Source: JBCDBL01 sp039183635 (lineage in GTDB: Bacteria; Pseudomonadota; Alphaproteobacteria; Caulobacterales; Parvularculaceae). Taken from it: DNA of 64,000 nt. The DNA is taken from positions 1 to 64,000 of the forward strand of contig JBCDBL010000001.1 of NCBI GenBank assembly GCA_039183635.1. The letters are read 5' to 3'. The notes under the pieces are model-generated. The model was not told where the DNA came from. It worked only from the letters and a program-made list of their open reading frames with translations, and made no database searches. The position numbers and the translations under genes were made by a program. How positions within the stretch are numbered: position 1 is the first letter of the stretch; the number at the start of each line of letters is the position of its first letter. Positions 61,439 to 64,000 of the stretch are shown here, piece after piece.

Positions 61439-62713
61439 CTATTTCAAATTATCCAATCGTATGGCTGCAGCATAACGATGAGCGTCCATTTTTTCATAGT
61501 TAGATTGTGTCACCGTATGCCCCGCAAGTTGAATAGACGCCTGCACATCTGTTTCCATATGAGTCATCGTTTTCAAGTAGGACCCAACCCAAAGGCCCCC
61601 GCCAAATCGCGCCGTACGTCCGGTTGGCAACACATGGTTGGGACCTGCAACCTTATCAGCATACACCTCAGCGGTATTCTCCCCCAGGAATAACGAGCCG
61701 TAGTTTCTCAACATCGGCATTATCGCCCGCGGATCGGTTGCGTGCACTTCCAGGTGCTCGGGCGCATACTCATTTGCATACCGCGCAGCATCTTCAATCG
61801 TTTCGGTAACAATAACACTGCCATGCGAAGCCCAAGAGGCGCCAGCTGTATCGGCAGTAGTCCGCTCAGCAAGTTGCCTGTCTATTTCAAGGAGTGTTTG
61901 TTCGCCGAGGGCCTTGGAGGTTGTCACCAAGCATCCGCGGGCAAGCGTATCATGCTCGCACTGCGCAATGAGATCGGCTGCGATGTAATCGGGCCTGCCG
62001 GTCTCATCGGAAAGGACCAGACACTCGCTCGGTCCCGCGATAAAATCGATACCCACATCGCCAAAGACCTGGCGCTTGGCCTCAGCGACATACTGATTGC
62101 CAGGACCAACCACAAGGTCCACCGGGTCAATCGTCTGCGTTCCATACGCATAGGCGCCGATCGCTTGAGCACCGCCAAAACAGTAAATTTCATCTACATC
62201 CATTTTATGCATCGTATAAAGAATGCCGGCATTCATTTTTCCATCCGCCCCTGGAGGACTGCAGGCGACGATGCGCTCGACGCCGGCGACTTTCGCTGGA
62301 ACAACCGTCATTACAGCTGATGTAAGACACGGATAACGTCCGGCAGGGGCATAACACCCTACAGCTTCAACGGGCACGATACGATGCCCCATGCGCATGC
62401 CGGGAGCGATATATTCTTCCCACTCGGACATACTTTCACGCTGTTTTTCAGCAAAAGTTGTGACTTGCCGGATAGCGAAATCAAGCGTTTCAATGATGTC
62501 GCCAGGCAACGCATCTTTCGCCGCCGCCGCCTCTTCCGGCGAAACTCTATAAGACTCTACGGTATGACGATCAAATCTCGTTTGATATTCGCGCACAGCG
62601 TCATCACCGCGCACCTCAACGTCACTTAAAATAGCAGACACCGTTTCCCGCAAGGCGTCTTTATTCTTCTTAGTCGTACCAGCTTCTTTCTTGATTTCTT
62701 TATAATAACTCAT
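61439..62713 (-). CDS. Histidinol-dehydrogenase-family oxidoreductase (HisD paralogue)
   Basis: 424 residues. Residues known in HisD are conserved: the catalytic Glu-His pair in NEYAPEHLEVHA, zinc ligands in AQCEHDTLARG (Gln, His), ADKVAGPNHVLPT (Asp) and the C-terminal YEKMDAHRYAAAIRL (His), and the NAD segment CYAPAGRYPCLTSAV. No other his gene is in the window, so a catabolic paralogue (for example the sulfopropanediol dehydrogenase HpsN) is more likely than histidine biosynthesis. It is divergent from a LysR regulator. Probable role: two-step oxidation of an amino alcohol or diol to an acid; substrate unknown. Confidence 0.88.
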   Translation of the reverse strand: MSYYKEIKKEAGTTKKNKDALRETVSAILSDVEVRGDDAVREYQTRFDRHTVESYRVSPEEAAAAKDALPGDIIETLDFAIRQVTTFAEKQRESMSEWEEYIAPGMRMGHRIVPVEAVGCYAPAGRYPCLTSAVMTVVPAKVAGVERIVACSPPGADGKMNAGILYTMHKMDVDEIYCFGGAQAIGAYAYGTQTIDPVDLVVGPGNQYVAEAKRQVFGDVGIDFIAGPSECLVLSDETGRPDYIAADLIAQCEHDTLARGCLVTTSKALGEQTLLEIDRQLAERTTADTAGASWASHGSVIVTETIEDAARYANEYAPEHLEVHATDPRAIMPMLRNYGSLFLGENTAEVYADKVAGPNHVLPTGRTARFGGGLWVGSYLKTMTHMETDVQASIQLAGHTVTQSNYEKMDAHRYAAAIRLDNLK

Positions 62714-62821
62714 AATCCGATCATCCTAACGGGGATTTCACTTCACAAGGACCGTAGGCACGAGCTATTTATCCGTCAAATATATATTGATGCCATTTAT
62801 AATATGTTTTATATATAACGT

Positions 62822-63715
62822 ATGCGTGATAAAGTGGACCTGCGCCGGCTAAGATATTTTCTAAGCGTTGTTGAGCATGAAAGCTTCAGCCGCGCCGCCG
62901 AAGCCCTTGGTATTTCGCAACCGCCGCTTAGTCAGCAGATCGCCAAACTGGAAGATGAGATTGGCACGCGCTTGATTGAGCGGTCGCGCACCATTTTCGC
63001 CTTAACGCATGCTGGAGCCGTGTTGGTCAGCGAAGCGCAACGCACGATACGACAAGCCGATCGCGCTTTTGAGGCGACAAGAGCCGCGGCCAAAGGTGAG
63101 ATGGGCCGCCTGTGCATTGGCTTTACCGATGATAATTTTGGCGGAGAAATTTTTGATGCAATCGCCAAGTTTCACGCCCAATTTCCAAAAGCAAGAATCT
63201 ACAGCACAGTGGCCGATAGCCGCAGCCTCACTAAATTGGTTGAGGATCAACAGCTCGACCTGGCAATCGTAACACAGTCATCGCGTTCTGCCGATGGTGA
63301 GACGTTAAAGAGCAGCAAACTCCCTCCAATCGAATTAGTTGCTATTTTTCCGCATACCCACACTCTTGCAAAGGAAAAATCGATCCGTTTACAGCAATTG
63401 AGCGCTGAAAAATTTATTTTTATCCCCACCGTCGAGTGGACAGGCCTCGGTGCGCAGGCCGGTCGCCTTTTCGATCAAGCTGGCTTTACGCCTGATGTTA
63501 CGCATGAAACTTTTTCGACAGAAACGATTATCAGTCTTGTATCGGCTGGCGTTGGCGTTTCGCTCGTGACACGAAATATTGCTGAGCTCCATGCGCCACG
63601 TATTGCTATTGCAAGCCTGAGAGGGGGAGCTCAAATTTCTCGTGCGGCCATACAGCACAAGGACAACAATTCTGTCCTTGCTAAAAACTATTTGCAACTC
63701 ATGCTTTGCGGGTGA
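62822..63715 (+). CDS. LysR-family transcriptional regulator, second copy
   Basis: 297 residues, the same length as the LysR at 10595-11488 and close to it along both domains: HTH VEHESFSRAAEALGISQPPL, effector domain CIGFTDDNFGG, ADSRSLTKLVEDQQLDLAIV and ETFSTETIISLVSAGVGVSL. It is divergent from the HisD-type gene, which it likely regulates. Upstream, about 62770-62820 is A+T-rich (ATATATATTGATG, ATAATATGTTTTATAT), where its operator should be. Last gene before the right edge. Confidence 0.93.
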   Translation: MRDKVDLRRLRYFLSVVEHESFSRAAEALGISQPPLSQQIAKLEDEIGTRLIERSRTIFALTHAGAVLVSEAQRTIRQADRAFEATRAAAKGEMGRLCIGFTDDNFGGEIFDAIAKFHAQFPKARIYSTVADSRSLTKLVEDQQLDLAIVTQSSRSADGETLKSSKLPPIELVAIFPHTHTLAKEKSIRLQQLSAEKFIFIPTVEWTGLGAQAGRLFDQAGFTPDVTHETFSTETIISLVSAGVGVSLVTRNIAELHAPRIAIASLRGGAQISRAAIQHKDNNSVLAKNYLQLMLCG

Positions 63716-64000
63716 AGCACAAACTATCTCAAGCCTTTCAAAGTGATACAAGTTATATTTTCACCGATTAAATTATCTTTATAGAAAAAAGTATCATATG
63801 TGTACGGCGTAACAAAGGAAACATTCACTTTAAGCCGGGTCACTTTCACAGCACAATCTCACATCGGAGGCAAGACTGATCTGGCGCTGAGGGGCCAAGA
63901 AGCACAAGCTACACTCTCAATCAAATGCAGACCCTGCCCGCAAGGCTCAGGACTATACGTTGGGTTTACTTCCCTGCACTCCATACTGACAGTTTAGAAA

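Noticed and set aside
63800..63997. 65-codon frame at the right edge
   Set aside because: No supporting motif or ribosome site; the 285 bases after the last LysR gene show no convincing feature.
1..64000. CRISPR arrays, tRNA and rRNA genes
   Set aside because: No regularly spaced repeats, and no cloverleaf or ribosomal RNA segments were recognised by eye; a dedicated scan (tRNAscan-SE, Infernal) would settle this.

Overview
The window reads as chromosome from a heterotrophic Gram-negative bacterium, most likely an alphaproteobacterium. This is inferred from three TonB-dependent receptors, two ECF-sigma/FecR regulatory pairs, exported hydrolases, much acyl-CoA metabolism and moderate G+C; no rRNA or tRNA gene was seen to confirm it. 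Almost everything is accessory metabolism: uptake, extracytoplasmic hydrolysis and CoA-dependent breakdown of organic acids, amines or peptides. The left edge cuts a MalT/LuxR-type regulator, and 64 kb ends just after a LysR gene.

Layout. 1-9.1 kb: a truncated MalT-like regulator, then a rightward peptide-scavenging group: sodium:solute symporter, P1 (DmpA-type) aminopeptidase, M1 metallopeptidase, a decayed second P1 fragment, and an S12 serine hydrolase. 9.2-15.9 kb: a diaminopentanoate-dehydrogenase-like enzyme divergent from a LysR regulator, a TonB receptor and an MFS transporter. 16.5-23.2 kb: a leftward six-gene iron-uptake-like cassette (ECF sigma, FecR, TonB receptor with STN domain, small membrane protein, PepSY-TM protein, small membrane protein). 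23.49-24.54 kb: an IS630-type insertion sequence with intact TA flanks. 24.9-33.3 kb: leftward beta-oxidation genes (acyl-CoA synthetase, FadB-type multifunctional enzyme, thiolase, exported BAAT-type hydrolase, hot-dog thioesterase, MDR oxidoreductase). 33.6-41 kb: AraC regulator, M14-like DUF2817 protein, second acyl-CoA synthetase, VOC protein, a wrecked IS3-type element and a GntR/FCD regulator. 41.1-54.4 kb: a lipoprotein S12 hydrolase, then a tight six-gene leftward catabolic operon (enoyl-CoA hydratase, class III CoA transferase, CocE/NonD hydrolase, class III aminotransferase, S12 hydrolase, semialdehyde-type dehydrogenase) divergent from a complete tctCBA transporter operon, followed by a BKACE relic. 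55.0-61.4 kb: a second copy of the six-gene iron cassette, now rightward. 61.4-63.7 kb: an orphan HisD-type dehydrogenase divergent from a second LysR regulator closely resembling the first.

Two aspects stand out. First, the six-gene sigma/FecR/TonB/PepSY cassette occurs twice, in the same gene order and opposite orientation, bracketing about 32 kb of catabolic genes. Second, the hydrolase, aminotransferase, aldehyde dehydrogenase, CoA-transferase and tripartite transporter genes together look like a route for importing and degrading an amino-acid-like or amide/ester-linked substrate that I cannot identify. Enzyme families resemble those used for nylon oligomers or beta-peptides (P1 hydrolase, S12 hydrolase, class III aminotransferase, aldehyde dehydrogenase), but that parallel is inference. 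Three gene relics (P1 peptidase, BKACE, IS3 transposase) show the region has been rearranged and pruned.
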